From: Melanocharis versteri
Lineage: Eukaryota > Chordata > Aves > Passeriformes > Melanocharitidae
Length of the DNA: 64,000 nucleotides
Assembly: GCA_013397845.1 (NCBI GenBank)
Contig: VZTG01008547.1
Coordinates: forward strand, 1,230,008 to 1,294,007
Direction: 5' to 3'
Shown here: positions 52,001 to 64,000 of the stretch, piece after piece
How the letters are laid out: the number at the start of each line of letters is the position of its first letter
How positions within the stretch are numbered: the stretch's first letter is position 1
Program-made: the position numbers and the translations under genes
The notes under the pieces: model-generated
Database searches by the model: none
Seen by the model: only the letters and a program-made list of their open reading frames with translations
Told to the model about the DNA's origin: nothing

Positions 52001-54519
52001 TAATGCATACCATTTGGAAAGCTGTAGACACTACTTACATTTATTTTAGGATTTGCAATATACTGATTTTCAGGCTGAATTTATTGGCAAAGGTTAGGTG
52101 GGAATAAATGTTCTCAGCAGTTCCGAATCCCATTAAATGTGACTTCTGTTGTATAGATTCAAGTACTATAATTAATAAAATTGCAAGAAAAAATGAGGTT
52201 TTAAATTGTTTTATCTAGAATTAACTTTTACTGAAATTGAACAGAGCTGGTAAAAAAAAAAAAAAAAAGGAAATGACCTGTCAGTGCCTTGTTTTGGAAA
52301 AGATATTGATGATTTCAAAATATTTACAGATGTTAAATATTAATGATTGAACTATAGCAACCATTATAATATACCACACCAATGCAGATGATGCCAGTCG
52401 TACAGCTTTGTAGGAAAATATTTTGTCAGTCCAAGTGCAGTAGAATTCAGAAAGATAAAAATAGTAGCATATATTATGTATATCAGTCAATAAGCCAGAT
52501 TTTCATGCAGTATAAATTGGCCAAGTGAAGGGCAGCAGAACTACACCCATACATCAGCTGAGGTTATGCCTGGAGTGTGACCCAGTAATTATGACTCAGT
52601 CAATGAGAGTTTGTTTGAATCTGAAGAATGAGATGTGGCACAAATATTAAATAGGGGAATATTTTTTTTCATTTTATCACAAATTTATTCAATGAAAAAT
52701 GCAGGTGGCTTGCTCACAAAACAACTGCAGTGCAGGCTCAAATTTGCCAATTTGTATTAGTCAGTGGAAAAAAGTAGACTAAAACACCAGAGTTAATAAG
52801 CATTTTGGTTTTAATATTTCTGAAAACATCAGTGGGATGAAGAGGAGGCTGTAATTGCAGAAAGATTTAAGAACAGCTGTGAGAAGCCATCATACAACCC
52901 ATGCTTTGGACATTCCCTTGCACTGTGAGAAAATCAAATTAACTCTTTGCTATGGGCAGTCATTTTCTTTTTGGCCATTGGGAATTTTTTATGGGTTTTC
53001 CTTGTTCTCTCCTCTTAGACTGTTCCAGTTTTACAGATTGAGTGTTCAACATATTTAGGATGTAGCAGATTCAATTTCATTCCTAGGTGCAGAGTGCTTT
53101 TCTTGACAGCTTGTGCTGTAGTTTTTGAAGGAAGGAACCAGGCATATGAACTGGAGGGACAGGGCTGCATATCTATTGTGTCTGGTCCTTTAAAGTTCAC
53201 AACAACTGTATTGGCTGCATGTTTTTGAGAAAGAAGACTGCTTGCTTAAGTAAGATAAACTGGATTTATCACCATGCCTTTCAGCTTCAGCAACTGAAAA
53301 CTAGTGGATTAGTTTGGGACTATATACTCTGAATGGATCACAGACTGCTGGTAAATTGTCTGCAAGAAACTTTACCTGCTTGTCTCAACAGGACCTAACA
53401 CCCATGTTAATTTTAGCAGCTGAAAAGTGGGAATGGTCAATGAGCACAGCATCCCAGTTGCACAGAAGAGGATCAAAAGGGTAGCTTCAAAGAGAAAATA
53501 GTGACTTAAATAAATCATGACCACTAGAACGATTGCAGTTTGATCTACTGGTGTTTTCCCAGTTTACTAAAAAGAACAAAACAAGAGCCATCAAATGTTA
53601 ATCAGATGCTTTTTGTGTGGAGAGTGCTGGGGCAGCATCCTGGGTTTGTCCAAGACAGCAGGAGGGAACAAGTTTCAGGTGAAGAATCCAAGAAAAGAGA
53701 AATTAGGGCTGTGTCATGTTTCTTTTAACACACTCTGCTCGGATCTGTCTTTACCTCAGCCCTTTGTGCTTCTCACTGGGTGTCAAAAAGGCCTGTCATG
53801 ATTTAAGTCCCCTTCCTGAACCCAGGTCAGCCCCCCTTCAGGGTAACTCCCCCGGTTTATATGCCAGGCACGACATTCTGTAGTGTGGAATATCCCTTTG
53901 GTCAGTTTGGGCCATCTGTCCCAGCTATGCTCCCTTCCAGTTTCTTTTGTGTACCTCATCACTGGCAGAGCATGAGACCAGGAAAATGCCCCTGACTTAG
54001 GATAAAAACAACTGAGCAAAAAACCAAAAAATCAGTGTGTTATCAACACCATTCTCGTTCCAAATACAAAACACAGCACTGGAACAGCTACTGAGTAGAA
54101 ATTAATTCTACCTTTGCTGAAACCAGGAGAGCCTGCCAGTTAGTCTTCCACTCTTAACTGTGTTTCATCATAAAGTGCCATTTTTAGGAAATCAGATTAT
54201 GGTGCTTTAAACACGGGTTTTTGAGTTCCAGCATCTACATAATGGAAAAGGAAATTACCCACCCTGGAACCACCAACAGCCTGGTAGCTAAGGCATTCAC
54301 CCAGGCATGGGTGAGCCCTTCTGTAAGCACTGGACTGAAGTATTAGTCTCAATGTGAAGATAACTCCAAAATTCTGGCAGCTGACCTTTAACTGTATGTC
54401 CTATTTTATGGATGACCAGCTTGGGCTGCCCAAGGCTTATAGAGCACTTGAAATGGTAGACAAAGTTGGTGAGAGCCGTGGTTTCTCAGCACCTCTGACT
54501 GCAAGGCAGTGCAATCTCC
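49006..54519. other. Non-coding, repeat-poor stretch
   Basis: No exon or RNA gene was recognised over about 5.5 kb. It becomes AT-rich from about 50900 and contains a poly-A run (52253-52268). A tRNA-SINE-like stretch at about 54275-54470 (TGGTAGCTAAGGCATTCACC) is too diverged to assign firmly. Confidence 0.55.
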
Positions 54520-54700
54520 AATAAAGTGCACAGGGTTGCAAGCCATGAATTTTAATCCATACTCTGCCACTAATTCACTGTGTAGCTCCAGGCAAGTCCC
54601 TATCTCTTCAGCTGTAAAATGGGAATAATAATAATGGTTTCCTATCTTTCGGCAGCGATAAATTCATCTGTGTTCTTGAGGCATGCAAATACTACAGTGA
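54520..54700 (+). mobile_element. MIR-type SINE
   Basis: Well-ordered MIR features: TTTTAATCCATACTCTGCC, ACTAATTCACTGTGTAGC, then CCAGGCAAGTCCCTATCTCT and TCAGCTGTAAAATGGGAA, then TAATAATAATGG. It is one of the clearest MIR copies in the window. Confidence 0.88.
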
Positions 54701-55574
54701 TGAGTGGCCCAGAAAAGACCGTGAAAAAATGAATAATTCTGTATTTACAGCAGGCTTTGGGTGTGCAGTAAATAAGGCACTGTTAACTGGCTGGTGAAGA
54801 TTACTTTTCTAAGTAGCTGTTTATTCAGTAGGTACTGTGTAATCAGTACCTACTTATCCAGTGTAATGAATGATAAAGGGTTCCTTGGGGGAAAAAGGGA
54901 GGTAAAGACAGATTTCAAGAAAACCTTAATACTGATTTACAGGAAAGTACAGTTAGGAATTCATCATCCATTTAGGTTCTAGTGTTCTTCAACTTTAAAG
55001 CTCTTGATTTTGGCAGGCATCATAATGTTCTTCTGAGACAATTGTCTTCTGTGCAGGCCCATGTTTAGGTGTAGTAACGTGCCCCTTGCCATGAGAGAGA
55101 TGCTTTACTCAAAAAATAACATTGTGACTATGTACATGTACCATTCTTCATGTGCAATTATTTCTGTCTGAAAAACAGGAAAAACTAATCTAACATATTA
55201 TTTTTTTAATGGCTATTCTGATCACACCATTATGTTCTCGTTCTTGTATTGTATTTTTTCTGAGTTCTCAGATTAGTTTCAAGGTAGGTGACCTGTACAA
55301 TACAGTGCCTTTCTCTTTGTATACAAATAAAATTCCCCTAAAGGGCTTCTCTCTTAACAAATAAATTTCTGTTGTTGAAAGTAGCAGGAAAAACAATGAC
55401 AGCCACTGTACACGGTGGAATGCTAACACTTCAAACTTTGTTAGTCCCAGCATGTTTATCCTGCAGTTTAACTGCTTATTAGACCATTGTTATCACATCT
55501 GTTAAAAGCATGTGCAATCCGGAAAACAAGCTGCCAAATGTCCCTTTACAGTTACATTGTTCAGAGATCTGTGC
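54701..55574. other. Non-coding DNA between MIR and CR1
   Basis: No coding sequence, RNA gene or distinct repeat was recognised. Confidence 0.55.
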
Positions 55575-56775
55575 TATCATTCTGGCTGGGGAGATGAGGG
55601 GGAAGAAGTGCCTGTTGTCTCCCTTATCTTCAGCAAGGCTTTTGACGCTGTCTCACATGAGATCCTCACAGGTAAGCTCAGAAAGTGTGGGTCAGATGAG
55701 CACACAGTGAGAATGAACAAACAGTGAGGTGAGCACACAGATTGAGAACTGGATGACAGACAGAGCTCAGAGGGTTGTGACCAGTGGCACAGAGTCTATT
55801 CGTAGACCTACAGCAAGCAGTGTTCCCCAGGGGTCAGTACTGGGACCATTCTTGTTCAAGTTATTCATCAATGACTTGGAGGAAGAGATGGAGTGTGCTC
55901 TCAACAAGTTTGCTGATGATACAAGATGGGGAAGAATGGCTGACACACCAGAAGGCTCTGCTGCCAGTCAGTGAGACTTGGACAGGCTGGAGAGTTGGGC
56001 AGAGAGGTAACCTAATGAAGTCCAACAAAGGCAAATGCAGGGTGCTGCACCTGGGGAGGAACAACCCTGATCTGCAGCACAGGCTGGGGGCTGACCTGCT
56101 GGAAAGCAGCTTTGCCAAGAAGAATCTGGGGGTCCTGGCAGACAACAAGCTGTCCATGAGCCAGCAGTGTGTCCTTGGGGCCAAGAGGACCAATGATGTC
56201 CTGCGGTGCATTAGGAATAGCGAGGCCTGCAGGTCAAGAGAGGTGATCCTGCCCCTCTATTCAGTCCTAGTGAGGCAGCATCGGGACTGCTGTGTCCAAT
56301 TCTGGACTTCCCCATTCAAGAAATATAAGGAACTACTTGAGTCAGTCCAGTGGAGGGCTATGAAGATGATTAGGGAATATATCATCTCTTTTGTGAGGAA
56401 AGGCTGAGGGATCTGGGACAGTTTAGCCTGCAGTAAAATGAGAGGGTATCTTATTGATGCATACAAATATCTTAAGGTTGGGTGCCAAGAGGATGGGTCC
56501 AGACACTTGTCAATGGTGCCCAGCAACATGACCAAGGGCATCAGGCCCAAACAGAAACACAGGAAGTTCACTCTGAGTATAGGAAAGAGGTCTTTATTTT
56601 GAGGGTGACAGAGCACTAGAACAGATTGCCCAGGTTGTAGAGTCTCCTTCTATGGAGATACTCAAAACCTGCCTATCTTGTGCAACATGCACTATATGGA
56701 CCTGTTTTAGCAGGGGGCTTGGACTAGACAATTTCCAGAAGTACTTTCCAACCACAGCCATTCTGCAGTTCTGGA
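55575..56775 (+). mobile_element. CR1 LINE copy with reverse-transcriptase remnants
   Basis: A 5'-truncated CR1. It shows the RT block FSKAFDAVSHEIL (near 55630-55670), the segment SVPQGSVLGPFLF and the intact catalytic FADD motif (55909-55920). The C-terminal CR1 part follows (KCRVLHLGRNNP, LGVLADNKLSMSQQC, RDCCVQFW). These parts lie in three different reading frames, so at least two frameshifts separate them and the element cannot make a full protein. The 3' UTR follows (GATTGCCCAGGTTGTAGAG, GGGGGCTTGGACTAGACAA) and ends near CATTCTGCAGTTCTGGA. Confidence 0.93.
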
Positions 56776-59244
56776 ATTCTCTATATTGTACTTGCATATA
56801 TGATGTGTTAGTGCAGCAGTCCCCCAATGGGTCTCATTTGAGTATAGTTTTGAGTCACGCTTACTTTTCTATACAGAAGAAAATCTATGTTCTGCCAAGA
56901 CAGAGTATGTATAGATTTGTTAGCCTGATCTGCACCCCATTTGGTGGTGCTATATTTAAAATTAGGACATATCAAATTAGAATCGTGATATTTGCAGTAG
57001 TCTTGATATAACAGGAAATCATCCACTGCATAATACTTACAGCCCTTCAATGTATCTAATAAAGTGGCATGTTTTATGGTAATCTAGCTCTACACATTTC
57101 TAGACATGTACTTGATGTTATTATCTGTGATATTTAAGATCTATTTGAAATAATAAGAATATACTGCATAAAACAATGTACTATATGTCCTCAAAGGATA
57201 TTTAAATTTATATCTTCAAATAAGTTTTTTTTCTTTCTACTTATACTGGAAACCTTCACAAGCAAATATTTTGGAGCAAATTATTTTTCTTTATAGACCC
57301 TTATCTTATGATCTACACACATAATTCACTCTAGGCATGCAAATTTTTGGCAACTGAACCCACATGCAAAGTTTTTAACTTTAACTTAACACAGTGATTA
57401 ACTCAGTAGAAACATATTTGCAACACTATGTCCTTTAGGTTTTTACTTTTCACTTAACAAACAGTGCTACCAGCTATGAGCAGGATACAAACAATAGGCA
57501 CAGAATTATTGTTGGGGATGGCTTTTACCTCTAGTCACTTATGAATTAAACATCTAATGTCTCACATTGAAAACATTTTAAAAATAGTTTCCATATAAAA
57601 AGGATGACTGTAAAAGAGATTTCAGAGAAGAAATCTTCAGCGTGTTGTGAGCATGGCAGCCTTGCTGCTCAGGAAAACTTTGCCAAAAGTACATCATCCT
57701 TTGCATTATTGTCTGACAGAATCTGATGGCCTAAATTTCATTTAGTATCTTTTGCTTAGTGTTTGCTGTTGGGTATGTCTACATCTCCAGAGGCACCTAG
57801 ATATTAGAAAACATGGCAAAGTAAATGGAATGTGGACTATTTGAATGTGAATTTTCATGTGGGTTCCCTCATGAAAGAGAAGCCAGAAATGTCCTTTTTC
57901 TTTAGCTGCTGATGAGCTCATTGGAAAAAGTCTCCTGCCCTGAGCTCCCATGAAAACTGTGGCCACTGAAATAATGCTACTATTGAAAAGTATGAGATGA
58001 ACACAGTTGCAATAAGCAGAACTTCAGCAGGGACTGTGCTAAATGCAAAGAATTCAGTGCCAGGAAATGATTGTAACCTGGCTATACTTGGAGTTAAACA
58101 TAAAACTCTCATCTTCTTGCAATAGCACCCTGATGCTTGTAATCAAAACCAAATTGAAACACTGATGTCTGTTTCTTGGTGTCAGGGTAAGAGATTAAGG
58201 AGAAGGAGAGATCACTGTCATCTTTCATATCACAGAATGTACTTTGAGAAGGTCAGAGTAACACCAGGGAAAAACCTGAATAAAGAAACAACATACCATC
58301 TACCAGTACTTCAGCAGCAGTTGTAATGTAGAGCTGCGAGCAGCACCACATGCAAGGTTATAATAAGAAAGATGCCTTAACTTAACAGAATCTGTGGTGG
58401 CCAGCAGCAACTATGCAACTGTGGCTTGTTAAACCCAGTTACGACTGCACACAGGTTTACATTTTAAAGACAAGAATTAAGTGTGGAAGGGAGCTTGATG
58501 CCATAAGTTTTGCTCTGGAACTGTTTTTGGTTGAGATGCACAGAGAGAGTTGAGTGCGTTTGGAAGGCCATACCCAGGTGACAGCATGAAAACCTGAGCA
58601 ATGCTCCATATTATGTAAATAGTCTGAATCATTCAGAAGATTTTCTATCTTTAAACAAACAAACAAGCAAACAAGCAAACAAACAAACAAGAAAGCAGAC
58701 ATGGCTGCTACTACATTGCCGCTAGGCCTTCAGATGCCTACATAAATAATGACAGTCTTCCCTGTCATTCTCTCTATTGCATGTAGGCACTCCATGGTAT
58801 TAGTAACTTTACTAATGTGGGTAATTTCACTTCAGTCTTATTTTTAATTATTATCATCCTCCCAATTTTTCCTTAAATGTATTTCCCCAGTGGCTAAAAG
58901 ATTAATGATTACCCTCCTATTAGGGAGGAACAAAAAGATTGCTTCAGCATTATTTATTTATTATTCTTTTTCTTAGCTGGAATTGAATTATCTACTTCCT
59001 ATTTAAGACCCTTCTAGTGAAAATGTCACTTGCCATGAACTAAATGCTCTTTAATAGCAGCAGTACATATGCTCCTTAACAGTAAAAGGACATAGCTAGC
59101 TAGCAGAGCAGAATAGGGGGAGAGGACAAAAAGCAAACTTGGATGTAGAACTGTGCATATCTACACATGGAAATAGATAAGCACTTTACAAGAGCAGCTG
59201 GGTTAATCCTTAGTGCACCCTCAGCAATGTGGTCACATCTTTCT
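56776..59244. other. Non-coding, AT-rich DNA
   Basis: No gene was recognised. It contains an AAAC simple repeat (58652-58691). Confidence 0.55.
58652..58691. repeat. AAAC simple repeat
   Basis: About ten AAAC units, with two changed to AAGC. Confidence 0.95.
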
Positions 59245-59650
59245 CAGTGACACTCCTAAAGCATGGGATGCCATCCAGAGGGACCTGGACAAGCTCAAGG
59301 AGTGGGTCCATGGGATCCTAATGGGAACCTAATAAGCTTCAACAAGGCCCAGTCTAAGGTGATGCACCTGGGTCAGGGCAACCCCTGGTAACAATATGGG
59401 CTGTGGGATGAAAGGATCAAGAGCAGCCTTGATTTTCCAGCCCTGCCAAGAAGGACTTGTGGATGCTGGTGGATAAGAGGCTGGACATGAGCTGGCAATG
59501 TGCACTCGTAGTCCAGAAAACCAAACATGTCCTGGGCTGCATCAAAAGTAGTGTGACCAGCAGGGTGAGGGAGGGAACTCTGCCCCTCTACTCTGCTCTG
59601 GTGAGACACCAGATGGACTGCTGTGTCCAGCTCTGGGCTAGCATTAGGTC
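59245..59650 (+). mobile_element. CR1 LINE internal fragment
   Basis: A piece of the CR1 C-terminal coding region: GATGCCATCCAGAGGGACC, TGGACAAGCTCAAGGAGTGG, GTGATGCACCTGGGTCAGGG, then CATCAAAAGTAGTGTGACCAG and GACTGCTGTGTCCAGCTCTG. It stops before the 3' UTR, so it is truncated at both ends. Its right edge meets a TG-rich inverted repeat. Confidence 0.9.
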
Positions 59651-59684
59651 AGACCTTGGGACAAGGAAGGTGACTACAACATGT

Positions 59685-59730
59685 GAGGTGTGTGTGTGCA
59701 TGTGTGGGGGCACGTGCACACCTGTGTGTT
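59685..59730. repeat. TG-rich tract with 11-bp inverted repeat
   Basis: GTGTGCATGTG (59694-59704) and CACGTGCACAC (59711-59721) can pair over 11 positions with one G-T wobble, around a TGGGGG loop. It lies in a TG-rich microsatellite-like stretch. Confidence 0.85.
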
Positions 59731-62700
59731 TGCTCCCACACTCTTCTAAGGGGGCCGTGCATGTTACTGAGGACTGTGTCAGCATTGCACTCCCATTCCT
59801 GGCCTATCAACCATCCTTCAAGATGGGAAAATAAAACCTAGCCATCTTCCACACTGGCCAAACCCCTAGAAAAGGACACGGTGCACACCTGAGAAAGGTG
59901 CAGCATCTGGCACGTCTGCCGTGTCTGATGGAGCTCCAGAGCTCCCCGTGGGCTGTGCAGCTTGCCATAACCCCCAGAGCATGCATGTTTGTGTGAGGCA
60001 CAATCTGGCCCATCATTTCATATGATCCCCTTAATTTAGCAAAAAAATAGTGAGTTGTTACGTAGAAAAATATTTTCTAAGTATTATTGCTTTTTACTTA
60101 GTTTTTAAAGTGGATTGTGTGCATAAGTGTCAATGAAAACAGATCAGAAAGAAGTTACTAAAAGAAGAAGAAAATTATTTCTGTTACAAGAGTTAGATTC
60201 ATCTTTTCAGAAGGAGGACTGGAAGATATGCTAGAACATACCACATTGAAACGTAGAAGCTGTCAGCTACATAATTTCCTCTTTCAGTCTAGTATTAATT
60301 ACAGTGGACTTGTAGAAATTTCACTTAATACTGAAGGGATCATATTAAGGAGGGAGTAAAGGCTGACAAAGTACATGTTTGTTCAATTTGCTACTGTTTT
60401 AAAGAACAAGTTTTAAACTTTCTGCATTCATTGAAGAAAAAGCACAAAAATTTTTAAAGCATAATATGACATTGATTTCTATAGCAAAAAGGAAATTTGG
60501 TCTGAAGTTCAGTGAACTATAGCTTATTTTCATTACAGATATTTCTACTAAGAGATTCTGTGAAGATTTAAAACAGCTGCTAAATGCAGCCAGTGAAATG
60601 GTAAATGTCTGTATGGTTACAAGCACATAAGAATGGGAACACTGGAACAGACCAAAACATCCTATTCAGTGAGTCCCCCTAAACTTACAGAAAATGAGTA
60701 AGAAGAGGACAATTACTTATACAACTGCTGAAAGAGAGAGGAGTCCCCTTGTGCTGAGCAGCAAAGAAGGCCTGGGAAAGCTGTGAGAGGGTCCAGCCTC
60801 TTGTTCCCTCCTGCTATGGTCCCACTGCTCTGGGTGTCAGTCAGAGTCCCCACTCTGCCTGAGGTCCATATGCTGAAATTTCAAGGGGTTTAGGAAGTTA
60901 AAAGAGACAAAAAAATCCAGGCTGGTAGTTTGGGAGCAATGAGAAACTTTCTGGGGATCAAGGAATTAATATCCCATTCACTGAAGGGCCAAAATTGCAT
61001 TCCCTGGTACCCAGTATTCCAGGGAAAGTCAACTCCTTGCTAACTCTAAAGTTCTAGCAATCTGCAGCTTAGAGTTAAATGTTAATTGATATTTAATCAT
61101 ATATAATAAATCTATATATAAGAGTTATGCATGCCAACTTAAGTGCATTAGGATGTCTGAAATACTGTAAAATAGATGTCTAATTGATTTATTTTGTCTA
61201 AAGCACTGTTAAATGTAGAATTGCTTTTTATATGAGAAAATATAATTTATGTTTCCTAGAAGTTACAACAAAGTACTGGGCATTAGGAGGCTAATATTCT
61301 CTTCCCTATCTGCCAGGGAAACCTTATAACCAGGACTCACAGCCTGACATTGATAAATGATTTAATTCTGTAGTGTTTGCCCCATATTCCTCAAGTGGGA
61401 TTTTTAAATGGAGATTAATAACTGCTCTCCTCTCTGAGGTTTCAGATGTCCCAGTTTTACAATGTCTAATATATATGTACACACAGCATTTGAGAACTTT
61501 GAGAGAAAAATACCAAATATAGTTGAAAATTAGATTACTGCCTTTTAGACAGCTTGCATGCATGGTACAATTTATAAAGATGATGATGAACAAAGCCAGG
61601 CAATTTGGAGATTCTAGTGGATGACTAAACACTGAATGAATATTAATAAAGGGGTACGAATATGATTTTTTTTTTTATTGTTGCTTACAGGCAATAGAAA
61701 AGTATTTCAGGCATATCCAAAGCTGTTTATAAAACTCTTGATAAACTGAGGTGTTGAAATGTGTGCTCTGGATTTCATAAGTGTTTTTTCAGACTTAATT
61801 ACTTCACAGCGTCTTCAAATAAAGATGGAGGGAATTTTGAAACATCATTTTAATCAAGATATATAAATGATTTCATCCTTAAAAAGCTTTTTTATTATTT
61901 TTTTTCTATTGAACAAGGTCAAGAGGAGATCTGAGAGCATTCCAATGTCACTGGATGTTTATTTTGCATTAAAAGAAAATAAAAGCTTTAGCTGCTAAAG
62001 TTCAACCAAGCCCCCTTAGAATAAAGCACTACTGCAACAGATAGGAGGATATTCCAATATATTCATGACAGTTTAAGTGTTCATATTCACATCTCAAAAT
62101 CCTGTACAATAAAAACAGTGTTAGTTCTTCTGATTCATTTTTAAAGCAAAGAACATTTCCATGTTTTCCAATTCATAGAACATTTCCAATCTTTCATAGA
62201 CTGCCATGACTATTTAACTACACTTTACAGTCCTCTCACCCTCACACTTGATGTGAAGTAGGGAAAATGCAAAGATGCATAGGCTCCTTTACCAGCTTGT
62301 TTCTCTTTTAAATCAAAACTTCTGATGATTAAAGAAGAGCAGATAAAAGAAAGTACAGCTCGAGGCTATGATATAATGCACTTAGAGGTCCCAAAGGCAA
62401 TATTCCTAACATCTACAACCGACCCTGAAACATAACAGAGGAATGTAAATGTTAGGGCTGGGCTCTTAAATTCAAGTTTCCTGACACACTGTGGGCTGAC
62501 AGCCTTTGAATTTATAAAGACCTCCTATCTAAACAACCAAAAGAGCTAAAGATCGCTTAGAATAATTATTTTGATCTGTACTTGCAAAGCAGTAGCAACC
62601 TATGAGAAAGTATTACCATGTACATATCCAGGCGATTATTTCATCTGATCATATGTGGTTTCTTCATCTTAAAATTGCTCTTCTGTGCATAGCTGGAGAC

Positions 62701-63394
62701 AAGTTTTGTCTGTAAAAATGTGTGTCAGGGGATTCATAACCCATTTTAAGTATTTGTGTGTAACCGCATACACTTAACATGCTTTAGAATGGATCAAGAC
62801 ATTATTTGTCCTCATGATATTTTTTCAAATGACTGAAATATTTGAGTCTTTAATGGAAATGCCTTCTCTTAGTTCAGGGTTTTTTTCCACGATATTATTT
62901 AAAAAAAAAGAGCCAAAAAAACAACAAAAGAAAGTATTTTTGGTTTTCTGTGGATGCCTAAAAAATCCAATGAATGAGCCACAGAAATTTCTTTGGAGAC
63001 CAAGGGCACCTTAAATTTTTGCAATAAAAGTATGCGAGGAGTATCTAATGGGTCCTGCCAAATAAACATGCTCATTGGCATGGCTATTGCACAATAGCTC
63101 TGAGTTTAGCACAGGGCATGTTAGCAACACCTGCTTTCCGTCAAAACTGTCATGATGTTGGGCCAAGGTGACCTCTTCATTCTGTAATATGGGTCACTGG
63201 AAAACATGCACAATGTCCACTAGGATGCCTCAATGAGAACTCAGGGCTCTCTTCTGCCTCCGTGTACTTTGCATGGAAAACTCAATCCATCTGTGGGGAC
63301 CTGCCCTTCACAGTCATGAGGCTTTCAAGGGTGGCCTCAGCTATTCTCAACAAATTAATTTTTATTTTTCCCAGACTATTAACTTTCATTCTGA
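59731..63394. other. Non-coding DNA, right end of window
   Basis: No gene was recognised. At about 60625-60690 there is a resemblance to an old amniote interspersed repeat (ACATAAGAATGGGAACACTGG, AACAGACC), at low confidence. A poly-T run lies at about 61665. The rest is AT-rich. Confidence 0.5.
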
Positions 63395-63484
63395 AAACAA
63401 CAACAACAACAACCAAAACCAAAAAACTACAAACAAACAAACAAAAAACCCAAACCAAACCAAACCAAACCAAACCAAACCAAA
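63395..63484. repeat. AAC / AAAC / AAACC compound simple repeat
   Basis: An array of AAC units passes into AAAC units and then seven or so near-perfect 5-bp AAACC units. Confidence 0.95.
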
Positions 63485-64000
63485 TGACTTATAAGGAATT
63501 GAAGAGCTTGAGAGAGTAGGCTTTGTTTAAAATCATAATTGCTTCTGCCACCAAAATTGACATGAATCCCAATATACATTAAAATTCAGTATACATCACA
63601 TCTTTTATAATATGGGTATGCTTATCGAACATATATTCTGGTCTGTGAAATGTAAAGAGGTTTATTTCTAAAGGTTTTTATGAGCACTAGCTGCATCTGA
63701 AATTTTTTCTTTCTGAGTAAATGCATGTTTTACAACGGCCCTCTCATACCTCAGAAGGGTTAGAAGGGACACTGGTAAACTTTTTATCACCCTCTGATGT
63801 ATGCAAGTGCTTCAGAGCATCAAAGTAGACAAATCAAAAAAAATGCAACTGAATGAATTTCTCAAGTAAGAGAAGGAAAATCAGTGGTTTATTTGTGGAG
63901 AGTGTAGTAATGAAAACAACAGACATTTGAAGGTGTGAAAGTTATTTAACTGCTGGCTCACAGTAAACCAGAAACATGTATTTCTGATTACACTGAAGAT
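63485..64000. other. Non-coding DNA at right edge
   Basis: No coding sequence or repeat was recognised in this last stretch. Confidence 0.55.

Noticed and set aside
54275..54470. tRNA-SINE-like stretch left of the clear MIR
   Set aside because: Only a short head resembles a tRNA-derived SINE; the rest is too diverged to assign.
60625..60690. Resemblance to an ancient amniote interspersed repeat
   Set aside because: The match is short and recalled by eye only; a repeat-library search would be needed before annotating it.

Overview
This window is vertebrate nuclear DNA, almost certainly from a bird. The evidence is several CR1 LINE copies with the typical avian CR1 3' tail, a few decayed MIR-type SINEs, long non-coding stretches, and exons bounded by GT-AG splice sites. 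There are no operons, prokaryotic genes, CRISPR arrays or phage-like genes.

The one gene I can support is the 5' half of GABRA5, the alpha-5 subunit of the GABA-A receptor chloride channel, on the minus strand. Five consecutive coding exons can be read with canonical splice sites and matching codon phases. They are, in transcript order: the leader exon (43828-43980, ATG at 43911-43913), 35718-35839, 33853-33920, 33521-33741 and 17407-17489. Together they encode about 193 residues: the signal peptide, the N-terminal extracellular domain with GABA-site and benzodiazepine-site residues, and both cysteines of the Cys-loop. The rest of the subunit (late extracellular domain, TM1-TM4, intracellular loop) was not found and should lie beyond position 1, so the intron after 17407 is at least 17.4 kb. 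The start-codon exon has a strong splice acceptor 67 nt upstream of the ATG, so at least one non-coding leader exon lies further right. The best place for it is the CpG-rich interval that holds a 561-bp assembly gap (44476-45036), or a second CpG-rich patch at about 46930-47150.

Layout: 1-17406 is downstream intron with a CR1 fragment near 5.3-5.7 kb and a back-to-back MIR pair near 13.6-13.9 kb. 17490-33520 is a 16-kb intron with a long CR1 (20.9-22.1 kb), a 30-bp AT palindrome and a 35-bp tandem duplication. 33521-35839 is a compact cluster of three exons with one 111-bp intron and one intron carrying a CR1. 35840-43827 is an 8-kb intron with a G-quadruplex-type motif. 43981-47150 is the upstream and promoter zone. 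47150-64000 is non-coding and repeat-rich (nested CR1 at 48.1-49.0 kb, long CR1 at 55.6-56.8 kb, CR1 fragment at 59.2-59.65 kb, MIR at 54.5-54.7 kb, several A/C-rich simple repeats). In vertebrates GABRA5 is neighboured head-to-head by GABRB3. No GABRB3 exon was recognised here, so the right part is best read as intergenic or far-upstream DNA between the two genes.

I found no convincing previously undescribed biological system. The observations worth checking are the gene model, the gap over the likely promoter, the nested CR1 with possible target-site duplications, and a few palindromic or tandem structures.
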